Below, one piece after another: positions 26,135 to 35,396 of a stretch of 64,000 nucleotides of DNA. The notes below the pieces were generated by a model that worked only from the letters and a program-made list of their open reading frames with translations, had not been told where the DNA came from and did not search any database. The stretch spans positions 62,001 through 126,000 of the forward strand of contig NZ_JAKZHV010000005.1 of NCBI RefSeq assembly GCF_022568835.1, read 5' to 3'. Both the position numbers and the translations under genes were made by a program. Positions within the stretch are counted from its first letter, which is position 1. The number at the start of each line of letters is the position of its first letter. This DNA is from Arsenicicoccus piscis (GTDB taxonomy: Bacteria > Actinomycetota > Actinomycetes > Actinomycetales > Dermatophilaceae).

Positions 26135-26290
26135 TCAGGCCTTGCCGAGGATGCGGTTCAGGTTCGTGCCGCACTCGGGGCACTTGCCCTTGGCCATCCG
26201 GCGTCCGTTCGTCTCCACGATGTTGCCCTCGGCCTCACGCTTGGCCTTGCACTTCACGCAGTAGAACTCGCCCTTGTAGGTGTCGGCCAT
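26135..26290 (-). CDS. DUF5679 small zinc-ribbon protein
   Basis: A 51-residue protein with YCVKCKAKRE and KGKCPECGTNLNRILGK: two CxxC pairs that form a treble-clef/zinc-ribbon, as in the DUF5679 family of Actinomycetota. A strong ribosome site (AAGGAG, spacing ~10) precedes the ATG at 26290. Small basic zinc-ribbon proteins of this size often bind nucleic acid, but no function is known. A 14-bp-stem terminator follows. It is divergent from the metallopeptidase gene. Confidence 0.85.
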   Translation of the reverse strand: MADTYKGEFYCVKCKAKREAEGNIVETNGRRMAKGKCPECGTNLNRILGKA

Positions 26291-26472
26291 CTCGGTCTTC
26301 TCCTTGTCGTTCGGATCGTCTGAGTCGATCAGGGGACTTCGCTCACCATAGAGCACACACGCACGGATTCTTGGATCTCCCGCCCGCCGATCGTCACGTG
26401 CCGTGCGTGATTTCCTGTGACAGAAAGTGATATCTTGCCGAGGGTCCGCCGGCTACGGCGTAGATTTCCGCC

Positions 26473-27051
26473 ATGGACGGAGGGGAGCAGGAGGAGCAGC
26501 CGCAGGTCGAGGTGCGTCGCAGCGCTCGCCGCAAGCGGACGGTGAGCGCCTACGAGGAGGGCGGTCGCACGATCGTGCTGATCCCCGACCGGTTCACCGC
26601 CGCAGAGGAGGCTCAGTGGGTCTCCCAGATGCTCGGTCGGCTGGCGGCCCGCCGGCACCGGACGCCGCGTGGTGATCAGGAGCTCCAGGAGCGGGCCCGC
26701 GAGCTGTCCCGGCTGCACCTCGGCGGCCTCGCCAAGCCGACCTCGGTGACCTGGGTGGGCAATCAGACCACGCGGTGGGGCTCGTGCACCCCGGCGAGCG
26801 GGACCATCCGCATCTCCACACGGCTGCAGCAGATGCCGTCGTGGGTGCTCGACTACGTGCTGGTGCACGAGCTGGCGCACCTGCTCGCACCCGGCCACGG
26901 CAAGGACTTCTGGGCGCTCGTGCGCAGCTATCCACGCACCGAACGAGCCCGGGGCTACCTCGAGGGCTTCGTGCACGCCGAGCGGGGGGTCGTCTCGCCC
27001 GACGACGAGCCGTCGGGCGAGGGGCTCGAGGACGACGTCGAGGACAGCTGA
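26473..27051 (+). CDS. YgjP/DUF45-type M48-like metallopeptidase
   Basis: A 192-residue protein with the [14 protein letters not shown] strand, [16 protein letters not shown] zinc site (HExxH plus downstream His) and [11 protein letters not shown] that define the YgjP (DUF45) family. Substrate unknown. The C-terminal ~30 residues are acidic. TAGATT lies 6 nt before the ATG at 26473 with no ribosome site, so probably leaderless. It converges with the NUDIX gene about 30 bp downstream; the gap contains a short duplicated CAGCTGAGCC. Confidence 0.88.
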   Translation: MDGGEQEEQPQVEVRRSARRKRTVSAYEEGGRTIVLIPDRFTAAEEAQWVSQMLGRLAARRHRTPRGDQELQERARELSRLHLGGLAKPTSVTWVGNQTTRWGSCTPASGTIRISTRLQQMPSWVLDYVLVHELAHLLAPGHGKDFWALVRSYPRTERARGYLEGFVHAERGVVSPDDEPSGEGLEDDVEDS

Positions 27052-27081
27052 GCCAGCACCTGCGCCGGCCAGCTGAGCCGA

Positions 27082-27756
27082 TCAGCCCCGCAGCGAGCGC
27101 ACCCGCTCGACCAGCCGGGGCAGGTCAGCCCCGCACGGCTGCGGCAGCGCGTCGGCCGGCCACCACGCGACGTCGAGCGACTCCGGCGACACGACCGGCG
27201 GTTGCGCCGAGCCACCGTGCGCCACGGCGACGAATCGCAGGTCGAGGTGCTCGCGGCACCGGGTGAAGCCGTCGCCCAGCGCATGCCGGTCCAGCTCCAC
27301 CAGCTCCGGTCGCACGACCAGGTCGGCCAACCCCGACTCCTCGCGCGCCTCGCGGGTGGCAGCGCTCAGCAGGTCCGCGTCGCCCGGCTCCAGGTGACCG
27401 CCGAGCTGTAGCCACATCCGGGCCTTCGCGTGGTGCGTCAGCAGCACCTCGCGCAGCGCCGGACCCACCGCGTCGACGACCAGGACGCTCACGGTGAAGT
27501 GCTCCGGCGGCCCGCCTCGACTCATCGCATCGGGGTGAGCCCGCAGCTGGGCGACCAGCTCGTCGCGCAGCCGCTCCTGGTCGGCGTCGGGCGGGGCCCA
27601 GCCGGTCAGCAGCGCCAGGGCCTGGGCGTGCAGAGCAGCGAGGGCATCCGGTGCGCCCGAGTCGTCCGAGCCATCCAGGCCGCCCGGGCTGCCCGGACTG
27701 CCCAGACCGCCCAGCGTGGGCGCGGTGCCGAGCCCTGGGGGAGGAGGGAGCGTCAC
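27082..27756 (-). CDS. NUDIX hydrolase
   Basis: A 224-residue protein with a Nudix box at GGHLEPGDADLLSAATREAR followed by EESGL; it has Asp in place of the first Glu and one extra residue before REAREE, a variation seen in the GGHxEPGD subgroup. Substrate unknown. The N-terminal ~40 residues are Gly/Pro/Ser/Asp-rich (GGLGSPGSPGGLDGSDDSG). The GTG start at 27756 shares a GTGA with the stop of the upstream zincin-like gene, so the two are translationally coupled. Confidence 0.85.
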   Translation of the reverse strand: MTLPPPPGLGTAPTLGGLGSPGSPGGLDGSDDSGAPDALAALHAQALALLTGWAPPDADQERLRDELVAQLRAHPDAMSRGGPPEHFTVSVLVVDAVGPALREVLLTHHAKARMWLQLGGHLEPGDADLLSAATREAREESGLADLVVRPELVELDRHALGDGFTRCREHLDLRFVAVAHGGSAQPPVVSPESLDVAWWPADALPQPCGADLPRLVERVRSLRG

Positions 27757-29282
27757 GGGTTCCTCGGGCCGTCTGACGAACCATCCGCCGGGCCGTCCGC
27801 CGGACCGTTCGACGGGTCGTCGTCGGGCGTCTCGTCCGAGGCGCCGGTCTCGGTGCCCTCGAGCCACGCCGCGAGCGCGGCGTCGAAGTCGTCGCTCGCG
27901 CCCTGCTTGACGCGCTCGACGAAGCCGAGCGGGTCGTCCAGGTCGGCGCTCGTGGGAGCGACGTCGGGGTGCGCCCACGCACTGTCCCGCAGCTCGGCGC
28001 CGCCCTCGGACTCGAGCGCGGCGAACAGGTTCGCGGCATCACGCAGCCGTCGGGGCCGCAGCTGCAGCCCGACGAGCTGGGCGAAGATCTTCTCGGCCGG
28101 CCCGCCCGTCGCGCGCCGGCGGCGCACCGCCTCCCCGAGCGCCTCGGCCTGGGGCAGGTGCGGTCGGGTCGCCCGATCGGCGACCACGTCGACCCAGCCC
28201 TCGACGAGGGCGAGCGCCGTCTCGAGCCGGTCCAGGGCGCGGCGCTGGGCGTCGCTCGGCTCGGTGGCGAACAGGTCCGTGCCGAGCGCCTGCTGCAGCG
28301 CCGCCGGGTCGCTCGGATCCAGGCCCTGCACCTTGGCGGCGATCGCGTCGACGTCGAACGAGATGTCTCGCGCGTAGGCCTGCACCGCCGAGGTCAGCGC
28401 GGCGGCGAGCCACGGCGCCGCGGTGAACAGGCGCGAGCGGGCCGACTCGCGCGCGGCGAGGTAGAGCCGAACCTGAGCAGGGTCTACCTCGAGCCCTTCG
28501 CTGAACTCGGCGATCGACTGCGGGAGCAGCGCCACGGCGTGATCGGACAGCAGCGGCAGGCCGACCTCGGTGCCGGACAGCACCTCGCCGGCGAGCGTCC
28601 CGACCGCCTGACCGGTCTGGGCCGCGAACATCATGGCGCTCATCCGCTGCACCATCGGACCCATCTGCGACATCAGCATGGAGGGGTCGGTGCCGGGCGG
28701 GATGGCCGGCATGCCGGGCACCGAGCCGAGCTGCTCGAGCCCGCCGTGCTCGGCGAGGTCGTCGAGCTGTCCGCGCATCGCGCTCGTCATCGCGCCGGTG
28801 ACACCGTCGGCGACCGGGCCGACGAGCTGGATCCAGGCGGGCATGGTGGCCTCTACCCACTCCGCCCGGCTCCACACCTGCGGGGCCGCGGCGGCCGCCT
28901 CGAAGTCGGTGGCCTGGTCCAACCACAGCTGGGCCACGTGGACGGCCTCGCCCAGAGCCTTGCGGTCCGCCTGCGAGACGCTAGTGTCACCGCTGGCTGC
29001 CGTCACGCGGCGGGCCATGTCGGTCGCCTGGGCCGGGTCGAGCGGACCGTCCGGGGTCGGCCCGCTGAACATCGCCTCCATCTGCTGGCGCACGATGGCG
29101 AGCTGGGCCGGGTCGAGGTCCATCCCGCCCATCGCGGAGAGGGCGGCCTTGATCTGGGGGTTGTCCACGATTGACGGATCACCCACCAGGTCGGCGAGCA
29201 TCTTGGCGAGCTCGTCCGGGCCGGGGCGCGAACCCTCGTCGTCGGGGTCGGGCAGGGCGGGGTCGGGAGGCAGGGAGGACAC
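27753..29282 (-). CDS. Zinc-dependent metalloprotease-like protein (DUF2342/zincin superfamily)
   Basis: A 509-residue actinobacterial protein. The N-terminus has a ~100-residue polar helical part (DPAQLAIVRQQMEAMF). The conserved core includes GTLAGEVLSGTEVGLPLL, YLAARESARSRLFTAAPWL and ALALVEGWVDVVAD. Databases often call this family a zinc-dependent metalloprotease, but no HExxH is visible; the equivalent helix reads RESAR, so a protease role is unproven. The GTG start at 29282 follows GAAGGAG with 7-nt spacing. The last ~30 residues are Asp/Gly/Pro-rich. It is divergent from moaE, with a ~180 bp gap. Confidence 0.8.
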   Translation of the reverse strand: MSSLPPDPALPDPDDEGSRPGPDELAKMLADLVGDPSIVDNPQIKAALSAMGGMDLDPAQLAIVRQQMEAMFSGPTPDGPLDPAQATDMARRVTAASGDTSVSQADRKALGEAVHVAQLWLDQATDFEAAAAAPQVWSRAEWVEATMPAWIQLVGPVADGVTGAMTSAMRGQLDDLAEHGGLEQLGSVPGMPAIPPGTDPSMLMSQMGPMVQRMSAMMFAAQTGQAVGTLAGEVLSGTEVGLPLLSDHAVALLPQSIAEFSEGLEVDPAQVRLYLAARESARSRLFTAAPWLAAALTSAVQAYARDISFDVDAIAAKVQGLDPSDPAALQQALGTDLFATEPSDAQRRALDRLETALALVEGWVDVVADRATRPHLPQAEALGEAVRRRRATGGPAEKIFAQLVGLQLRPRRLRDAANLFAALESEGGAELRDSAWAHPDVAPTSADLDDPLGFVERVKQGASDDFDAALAAWLEGTETGASDETPDDDPSNGPADGPADGSSDGPRNP

Positions 29283-29459
29283 GCGGGTGCTCCTTCGTCG
29301 CATCGAGGTCGTTGCCTCTCAGACAACCACGGGCGGCCTTCCACAGTTCCCCGCAGTCCGTCCCGTAGACCCCTCGCCACGGTGGAGGTGCCGCGCCGGC
29401 GGGGCAGGGGCAGCGCGCCGGGTGAGGAAGGCTCAGCGCTGCGTGAGAAGATCACGGGC

Positions 29460-29969
29460 GTGACTGCCCCCTCGGCCCGCCGCCTGGTCGACCTTCGCGA
29501 CACCGCGCTGTCGGTGGCGGAGGCGACCGACTTCTGCCGCGACCCCGGCACCGGAGGCCTGGTGACCTTCGTCGGGGCGGTGCGCGACCACGACGCCCCG
29601 CACCAACTCCAGCACGACGCCCCGCAGGGCTCCAGCCGACCCGGCCGGCCCGACCAGCACGGCTCAGACCGGCCCGACCAGGTCGTGATCGGTCTCGGGT
29701 ACTCGGCGCACCCGAGCGCCCGGGCAGCGCTCGACGCCGTCGTCGACCGGGTCGCAGCCCTCCCCGGGGTGCGCAGCGTGGCCGCCGTGCACCGGGTCGG
29801 CGAGCTGGCGGTGGGGGACCTCGCGGTCGTCTGCTGCGTCGGTGCGGCGCACCGGGGCGAGGCGTTCGACGCCTGCCGCCAGCTGATCGACGACCTCAAG
29901 CAGAGCGTGCCGATCTGGAAGCACCAGCGCTTCGCCGACGGCACCGACGAGTGGGTGGGGCTGCCGTGA
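29460..29969 (+). CDS. moaE: Molybdopterin synthase catalytic subunit MoaE
   Basis: A 169-residue MoaE: GGLVTFVGAVRDHD near residue 38, VHRVGELAVGDLAVVCCVGA, and the C-terminal PIWKHQRFADGTDEWV that carries the catalytic lysine. MoaE joins with MoaD to add two sulfurs to precursor Z. No moaA/C/D is adjacent, though moeZ lies ~17 kb away. The loop after DHD has a ~25-residue Gln/Pro/Asp-rich insertion. GTG start at 29460; its stop overlaps the next gene by GTGA. Confidence 0.9.
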   Translation: MTAPSARRLVDLRDTALSVAEATDFCRDPGTGGLVTFVGAVRDHDAPHQLQHDAPQGSSRPGRPDQHGSDRPDQVVIGLGYSAHPSARAALDAVVDRVAALPGVRSVAAVHRVGELAVGDLAVVCCVGAAHRGEAFDACRQLIDDLKQSVPIWKHQRFADGTDEWVGLP

Positions 29970-31093
29970 GCGGCGCGTCCACCCGACCGCCGGCGGCCCC
30001 CACGCCCGAGCCGACCCCGGGCGCGGCCACACCCCCCGCCACCCGGCTCGGCCGGCGCAGCTGGACCTGGCTGATCGCCTCCCTCGTGACGATCGTCGTC
30101 CTGGCCGCGGCATCGTTCATCCCGTTGCCCTACGCCATCCTCGGCCCCGGCCCGGTCATCAACACCCTCGGCAACGCCCAGGACGGCAAGCCGCTGGTCA
30201 CCATCACCGGCCGCGAGCAATTCCCCACGTCCGGAGCCCTGGACTTCACCACCGTCTCGGTCCGGGGTGGCCCGAGCTACCCGGTCAACGTGTTCGACCT
30301 GATCGGGGCGAAGATCGACGGCGACCAGCAGATCGTCGACGAGGCGACGGTGTTCCCGCCGAACAGCTCGAGCGAGGACATCAAGGCCGAGAACGCCGCC
30401 CAGATGGCCGGTTCCGAGCAGAACGCCATCGCCGTGGCCCTGCGTCGCCTCGGCTACACGGTGCCCGAGAAGGTCTACATCGCCCAGGTCCCGAAGGGCT
30501 CGCCCGCCGAGGGCAAGCTCGTCGCCGGCGACCAGGTCGTCGAGGCCGCGGGCCAGCAGGTGGCCGGGTCCGATGCGCTGCGCGCCCTCATCACCCGGGC
30601 CAAGCCCGGCGAGCCGTTCACCCTGGTCGTCGACCGGTCGGGGGTCCGCAAGACGGTGACCACGACCCCGACGAGCATCGACGGACGCACCGCGATCGGC
30701 GTCCTGCTGGGCGTCCGGTTCACCTTCCCGTTCCAGGTGGCGATCAACGCCGGCGACGTCGGTGGGCCCTCCGCCGGCATGATGTTCGCGCTCGCGGTCT
30801 ACGACAAGCTCACGCCGGGCGCTCTCACCGGCGGCAAGACCATCGCCGGCACCGGCTCGATCAGCCCCGGCGGCACCGTCGGCGCGATCGGCGGCATCGA
30901 CCACAAGCTCGTCGGTGCGGCCGCCAGTGGCGCCGACTACTTCCTCGCCCCGGCGGGCAACTGCTCCGAGGTCGTCGGCCACGTCCCCGACAACATCAAG
31001 AGGGTCGTCAAGGTCTCGACCTTCTCCGACGCGCTCACCGCGGTGCAGGCCATCGCGGCCGGCACGGCCGACACCCTCCCCACCTGCGGGTAG
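29966..31093 (+). CDS. PDZ and Lon (S16) domain protease, membrane-anchored
   Basis: A 375-residue protein of the YlbL type. A proline-rich N-terminus precedes one membrane segment (WLIASLVTIVVLAAASFI, ~residues 33-50). A PDZ-like domain (GSPAEGKLVAGDQVVEAAG) and a Lon-type protease domain with the serine in DVGGPSAGMMFAL (~residue 272) and the lysine in GGIDHKLVGAAASGAD follow. It would face the outside of the membrane. The start overlaps moaE by GTGA. A homologue (Rv3194c) occupies this position next to UPF0182 in mycobacteria. Confidence 0.9.
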   Translation: MSGASTRPPAAPTPEPTPGAATPPATRLGRRSWTWLIASLVTIVVLAAASFIPLPYAILGPGPVINTLGNAQDGKPLVTITGREQFPTSGALDFTTVSVRGGPSYPVNVFDLIGAKIDGDQQIVDEATVFPPNSSSEDIKAENAAQMAGSEQNAIAVALRRLGYTVPEKVYIAQVPKGSPAEGKLVAGDQVVEAAGQQVAGSDALRALITRAKPGEPFTLVVDRSGVRKTVTTTPTSIDGRTAIGVLLGVRFTFPFQVAINAGDVGGPSAGMMFALAVYDKLTPGALTGGKTIAGTGSISPGGTVGAIGGIDHKLVGAAASGADYFLAPAGNCSEVVGHVPDNIKRVVKVSTFSDALTAVQAIAAGTADTLPTCG

Positions 31094-31126
31094 ACCGCCC
31101 CACGCCGCGCGCGGGTGGCGCAGGGG

Positions 31127-31657
31127 TCAGCGCAGCGTGGCGCGCAGCGCCTCGACCAGACCCGGGGCGATGTCCTGACCGAGCGCCACGTCGGCGTCGT
31201 CGTCGTGCGCGCGCTGACGCAGCGCGGTGGTCGTCTCGCCGTCACGCAGGACGGCCACCAGCAGCCGCACCTCGGTGCGGTCCGGGTGGGTCGCCAGCGC
31301 CTGGAGCGCGGCCTGCGGATCGGCGGGGAGGTCCTGCTCGGCCTCGGGCGGCACGACCACCCGCTCGACGGCGATCGCCGTGCCGGCGACCTCGTCGGGC
31401 CAGGCGATCTGGCCGAGGAGCTCCTCCAACGAGTCTGCGGTGGGCAGCCCGTCCTGCTCGACGGCGGTGAAGCCGTCCGGGTCGGCCGACCCCAGCTGCT
31501 CGGCCAGAGCGGGCTCGGCGGCGATCAGCTGGGCGGTCGGCACGAGGGCGAACAGTCGGGGCGGTTGGTCCCACCCGAAGCCGGCGACGTGTCGCTCGGT
31601 CTCCACCGCACAGGTCATCAGGGGGCTCAGCACATAGCGAAAGGTCGGTTCAGGCAC
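31127..31657 (-). CDS. PPA1309 family protein
   Basis: A 176-residue acidic protein of the PPA1309 family: YVLSPLMTCAVETERHVAG, GFGWDQPPRLFALVPT, then the AIAVERVVVPPEAE and VRLLVAVLRDGETTTALRQR stretches. No enzymatic motif is known. Start is uncertain: GTG at 31657 has GAGG 8 nt upstream, while an ATG six codons earlier (31675) lacks one. It sits between the PDZ-Lon gene and UPF0182, as in related actinobacteria. Confidence 0.85.
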   Translation of the reverse strand: MPEPTFRYVLSPLMTCAVETERHVAGFGWDQPPRLFALVPTAQLIAAEPALAEQLGSADPDGFTAVEQDGLPTADSLEELLGQIAWPDEVAGTAIAVERVVVPPEAEQDLPADPQAALQALATHPDRTEVRLLVAVLRDGETTTALRQRAHDDDADVALGQDIAPGLVEALRATLR

Positions 31658-31810
31658 AGTCCCATCCTCGCGCATCGGGGGGACCAGGGCGCGAGCCCGA
31701 TGGACCCGCTCCCAGAATCGGTAGGTAGGTTGTCCCCTGGCCACCTCGTGGCCAGCCCTAGTGGTCAGCCCTGTTCAGGCCCGCCCGGCCCGCACGACGT
31801 AAGGCAGCGA

Positions 31811-34800
31811 GTGAGCACCGAAGAACCCCCACCGCCGCAGTCCCCCGCCCCTCGTCCGAGGCCGCGGCGCCGTGCGCAGCGCGGAGCGGTCGGGCCCACC
31901 CTGGCCATCATCGCGCTGGTCGCCGTGCTGCTCACGATGGGTGCGTCCGTGTGGACCCGGGTGCTGTGGTTCCAGAGCCTCGGCTACACCAGCGTGTTCA
32001 CTACCCAGCTGACCACCCAGGCGCTGCTGTTCGTCGTGGGCGGGCTGGTCACCGCGCTTCTCGTCGCCTCCAGCCTCGCGATCGGCTTCCGCACCCGGCC
32101 GATCTACGCGCCGAGCACGCCCGAGCAGGACGCGCTCGACCGTTACCGGGCGATGTTCGACCCGCTGCGCCGCCTCGGGGTGTGGCTCGTGCCCGCCGTC
32201 CTCGGCGCGTTCGCCGGCACGGCGATGGCCAGCCAGTGGAAGACCTTCCTGCTGTGGCGCAACGGCGGCGACTTCGGCACCAAGGACCCGGCGTTCGGCA
32301 TGGACGTGGGCTTCTTCGTCTTCCGGCTGCCCTGGTGGGAGTTCTTCGTCGACTACGTGCTGATGTCGTTGGCGCTCGCCACCATCGTGGCGGCCCTCAC
32401 GCACTACGTCTACGGCGGACTGCGGCTCGGCGGCTCGGCGGGCGGCACCCGCACGACCCGCGCGGCGATCGTGCACCTGTCCGTCCTCTGCGCGGGCCTG
32501 GCCCTGGTCCAGGCGATCAGCTACTGGCTCTCCCGCTACTCCCTGTCGGTCCAGAGCTCCACGAAGATCACCGGCATGACCTACACCGACGCCCACGCCG
32601 TGCTGCCGAGCCGCAGCATCCTCGCGGTCGCGGCGGTGATCTGCGCGCTGTTCTTCCTCGCGACCATCCGCACCGGCTCCTGGCGGCTGCCGATCGTCGG
32701 TGTCTCGCTGCTCGCGGTGCTCGCCCTCGTCGTCGGGACGCTCTACCCGGCGATCGTGCAGAGCGTCCAGGCGCGCCCCAACCAGTACTCGCTCGAGACC
32801 GAGTACGTCGACCGCAACATCAAGTCGACCCGGGCGGCGTTCGCCATCGACAAGGTGATCAAGTCCGACTACACCGCCACGACGACGGCCACGCCCGGCC
32901 AGCTGCGCCAGGACGCCGAGACGGTCCCCGGCATCCGGATCATGGACCCGTCGGTCGTCAGCACGACGTTCAAGCAGCAGCAGGCGATCCGGGGCTACTA
33001 CGACTTCGCGCCGTCGCTCGACGTCGACCGCTACACCCTCGACGGCAAGACCCAGGACACCATCGTCGGCGTCCGCGAGCTGTCCCTGCCGGCCAGCGCG
33101 CAGGGCACCCGCAACTGGGTCAGCGACCACACGGTCTACACGCACGGCTATGGGGTGGTCGCGGCCTACGGCAACCGGAAGGGCCCCGACGGCCAGCCGG
33201 TCTACTTCGAGACCGGCACCACCCCGGGCCCGCTCAAGGTCACCCAGCCGCGGGTCTACTTCGGCGAGCTCTCGACGCCGTACTCCATCGTCGGTGGACC
33301 GCCCGGCGGCACCCAGCGCGAGCTCGACTACGGCGACACGACCTCCACCTACGAGGGCTCGGGCGGCGTGAGCATCGGCTCGTTCGCCCGCCGGCTCGCC
33401 TACGCGGTGACCTACCGCGACCCCAACATCGTGCTCTCCGACACGATCACCGACCAGTCGCGTCTGCTCGACGTGCGCGAGCCGCGCGAGCGGGTCCAGG
33501 CCGTAGCCCCCTGGCTCACCCTGGACGGCAACCCCTACCCGACGGTCGTCAACGGCCGGATCCAGTGGGTGGTCGACGGCTACACCACCTCCGACCACTA
33601 CCCCTACTCGCAGCTGACCCAGATCGGGGACGCCACGGCCGACTCGCTCACCGAGCGGCCGTCCTCGAACGTCGCCGCCCTCGGGGCCGAGCAGGTCAAC
33701 TACATGCGCAACTCGGTGAAGGCGACGGTCGACGCCTACGACGGTCACGTCACGCTCTACGCGTGGGACGACACGGACCCGGTCCTCAAGGCGTGGTCGT
33801 CCGCCTTCGGCAACACCGTAGAACCCCTCTCGGCCATCTCGGGTGAGCTCATGTCCCACCTGCGCTACCCCGAGGACCTGTTCAAGGTGCAGCGTCAGCT
33901 GCTCGCGAGCTACCACGTCACCGACCCGAGCACGTTCCTCTACGAGTCGCAGAAGTGGAAGGTGCCGAGCGACCCGACCGGCTCCACCACGGCCACGCCC
34001 GCGAGCGGGGCGACGACCGCCAGCCCGGCGGCCACCGACTCGGGCGACGCGCAGCCGCCCTACTACCAGTCCATCGCGATGCCGGGCACCGGCAGCCCGA
34101 CGTTCTCACTCACCACCTCGTTCATCCCCAACAACCGCACCCGGCTGTCCGGCTACCTGTCGGCAGACTCCGACGCCGGTGCGACCGCGGGGAAGCGGCG
34201 GGCGGGCTACGGCATCCTGCGGCTGCTGCAGGTGGACAACGACGCCGTGGACGGGCCGGGTCAGGTCGCCAACAAGATCAAGTCCTCGAGCGACAACTCG
34301 GCGGCCTTCTCGCTGACGCTGAGCCAGTGGTTGAACAACGGCGGCAGCAACCTCACCATGGGCAACCTGCTCACCCTCCCGGTCGGCGGCGGCTTCCTCT
34401 ACGTGCAACCCCTCTACCTGCGCGGCGCCGCGGGCGGCACGTCGTTCCCGCAGGTCAAGGCCATCGTGACGGTGTTCGGCGACAAGATCGCCTGGTCCGA
34501 CTCGCTGGACGGAGCCCTCGACGCGCTGTTCGCCGGCAGCGCCGGCGCCTCGTCCGACGACAAGGCCAGCCCGCCGTCCGGCACCCCGTCCGGCCCAGTG
34601 ACCGGTGAAGTGGCTCGACAGCTGCGTCTGGCCCAGCAGGCCATGAACGACGGGCAGAAGGCGCTCGCGAAGGGAGACTTCGCGGCCTACGGCCAGGCGC
34701 AGACCCGGTTGAAGGCAGCGCTGGAGGCGGCGGTGAAGGCCCAACAGGCCCCGGCCCCCACGGGCTCACCGACCCCTACGCCCGCGGCCACGGCCACGCC

Positions 34801-34876
34801 CACCCCTACGCCCGCGGCCACGGCCACGCCCACCCCCGCAGCGACAGGCACGCCGACGCCGACCGGCACCCCCTGA
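31811..34876 (+). CDS. UPF0182 family large membrane protein
   Basis: A 1021-residue protein. About seven membrane segments fill roughly residues 30-320, starting TLAIIALVAVLLTMGASVW. The long extracytoplasmic part contains NQYSLETEYVDRNIKSTR, YGVVAAYGNRKGPDGQPVYF, VVDGYTTSDHYPYSQ and ELMSHLRYPEDLFKVQR, all UPF0182 hallmarks. The function of the family is unknown. The last ~45 residues are a PTPTPAATAT repeat from two perfect 30-bp units. AAGG 6 nt upstream supports GTG 31811; a much longer in-frame extension to 31115 lacks coding character. Confidence 0.88.
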   Translation: MSTEEPPPPQSPAPRPRPRRRAQRGAVGPTLAIIALVAVLLTMGASVWTRVLWFQSLGYTSVFTTQLTTQALLFVVGGLVTALLVASSLAIGFRTRPIYAPSTPEQDALDRYRAMFDPLRRLGVWLVPAVLGAFAGTAMASQWKTFLLWRNGGDFGTKDPAFGMDVGFFVFRLPWWEFFVDYVLMSLALATIVAALTHYVYGGLRLGGSAGGTRTTRAAIVHLSVLCAGLALVQAISYWLSRYSLSVQSSTKITGMTYTDAHAVLPSRSILAVAAVICALFFLATIRTGSWRLPIVGVSLLAVLALVVGTLYPAIVQSVQARPNQYSLETEYVDRNIKSTRAAFAIDKVIKSDYTATTTATPGQLRQDAETVPGIRIMDPSVVSTTFKQQQAIRGYYDFAPSLDVDRYTLDGKTQDTIVGVRELSLPASAQGTRNWVSDHTVYTHGYGVVAAYGNRKGPDGQPVYFETGTTPGPLKVTQPRVYFGELSTPYSIVGGPPGGTQRELDYGDTTSTYEGSGGVSIGSFARRLAYAVTYRDPNIVLSDTITDQSRLLDVREPRERVQAVAPWLTLDGNPYPTVVNGRIQWVVDGYTTSDHYPYSQLTQIGDATADSLTERPSSNVAALGAEQVNYMRNSVKATVDAYDGHVTLYAWDDTDPVLKAWSSAFGNTVEPLSAISGELMSHLRYPEDLFKVQRQLLASYHVTDPSTFLYESQKWKVPSDPTGSTTATPASGATTASPAATDSGDAQPPYYQSIAMPGTGSPTFSLTTSFIPNNRTRLSGYLSADSDAGATAGKRRAGYGILRLLQVDNDAVDGPGQVANKIKSSSDNSAAFSLTLSQWLNNGGSNLTMGNLLTLPVGGGFLYVQPLYLRGAAGGTSFPQVKAIVTVFGDKIAWSDSLDGALDALFAGSAGASSDDKASPPSGTPSGPVTGEVARQLRLAQQAMNDGQKALAKGDFAAYGQAQTRLKAALEAAVKAQQAPAPTGSPTPTPAATATPTPTPAATATPTPAATGTPTPTGTP
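34772..34831 (+). repeat. 30-bp perfect tandem repeat in the UPF0182 tail
   Basis: Two identical 30-bp copies (34772-34801 and 34802-34831), in frame, encode the PTPAATATPT low-complexity tail. Confidence 0.95.
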
Positions 34877-34937
34877 CGGGGGCCGGTCGGCGCGCGGGGT
34901 GGAGCCTGGTTGAGCGGGTTGAGCAGGGCGGAGCGGG

Positions 34938-35396
34938 TCAGCCCTGCGGGAGCTGCAGCAGCGGCTCGCCCACGCTGACCGCCGATCCGTCGGCCGGCCC
35001 GGGGATGCTGCCGGCCGGCGTGTCGAGCACACAGACCAGCACCCAGGCCGACAGGCCCTGGGCGGTGATGGCCGCGGCATCCCACGCGACCACGCCGTCA
35101 CCGGCGCTGACCTGGTCCTGCTCGGCCCGGAGCACCTCGAAGCCCTCGCCACCGAGCTTCACGGTGTCGATGCCGAGGTGGACCAGCACCGCCGTGCCGT
35201 CCGAACCCGCCACGACGAACGCGTGCGGGTGCACCTTGACCAGCTGGCCGTCGATCGGTGCGACGACGGTGGCTCGGCCGGGGGAGGATTCGACGGCGAT
35301 GCCGGCGCCCAGCATCTCGGCTGCGAACACCGGGTCCGGTGCCTGGGCCAGCGGGTGCGCGACACCGCTCGTCGGAGCGAGGACGACCTCGGTCAC
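34938..35396 (-). CDS. PTS glucose-family EIIA protein
   Basis: A 152-residue EIIA-Glc-type protein. The phosphorylated histidine is in TAVLVHLGIDTV (~residue 73) and the second catalytic histidine in KVHPHAFVV. Start (GTG 35396) overlaps the EIIB stop by GTGA, so EIIA and EIIB are co-translated. It accepts phosphate from HPr and passes it to EIIB. The proximity to an EIIC gene and nagA suggests it serves N-acetylglucosamine uptake. Confidence 0.92.
   Translation of the reverse strand: MTEVVLAPTSGVAHPLAQAPDPVFAAEMLGAGIAVESSPGRATVVAPIDGQLVKVHPHAFVVAGSDGTAVLVHLGIDTVKLGGEGFEVLRAEQDQVSAGDGVVAWDAAAITAQGLSAWVLVCVLDTPAGSIPGPADGSAVSVGEPLLQLPQG

Noticed and set aside
31115-31810. Extended N-terminus of UPF0182 reaching back to 31115
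   Set aside because: The extension covers the whole antisense PPA1309 gene and lacks protein-like composition; GTG 31811 fits the family length.
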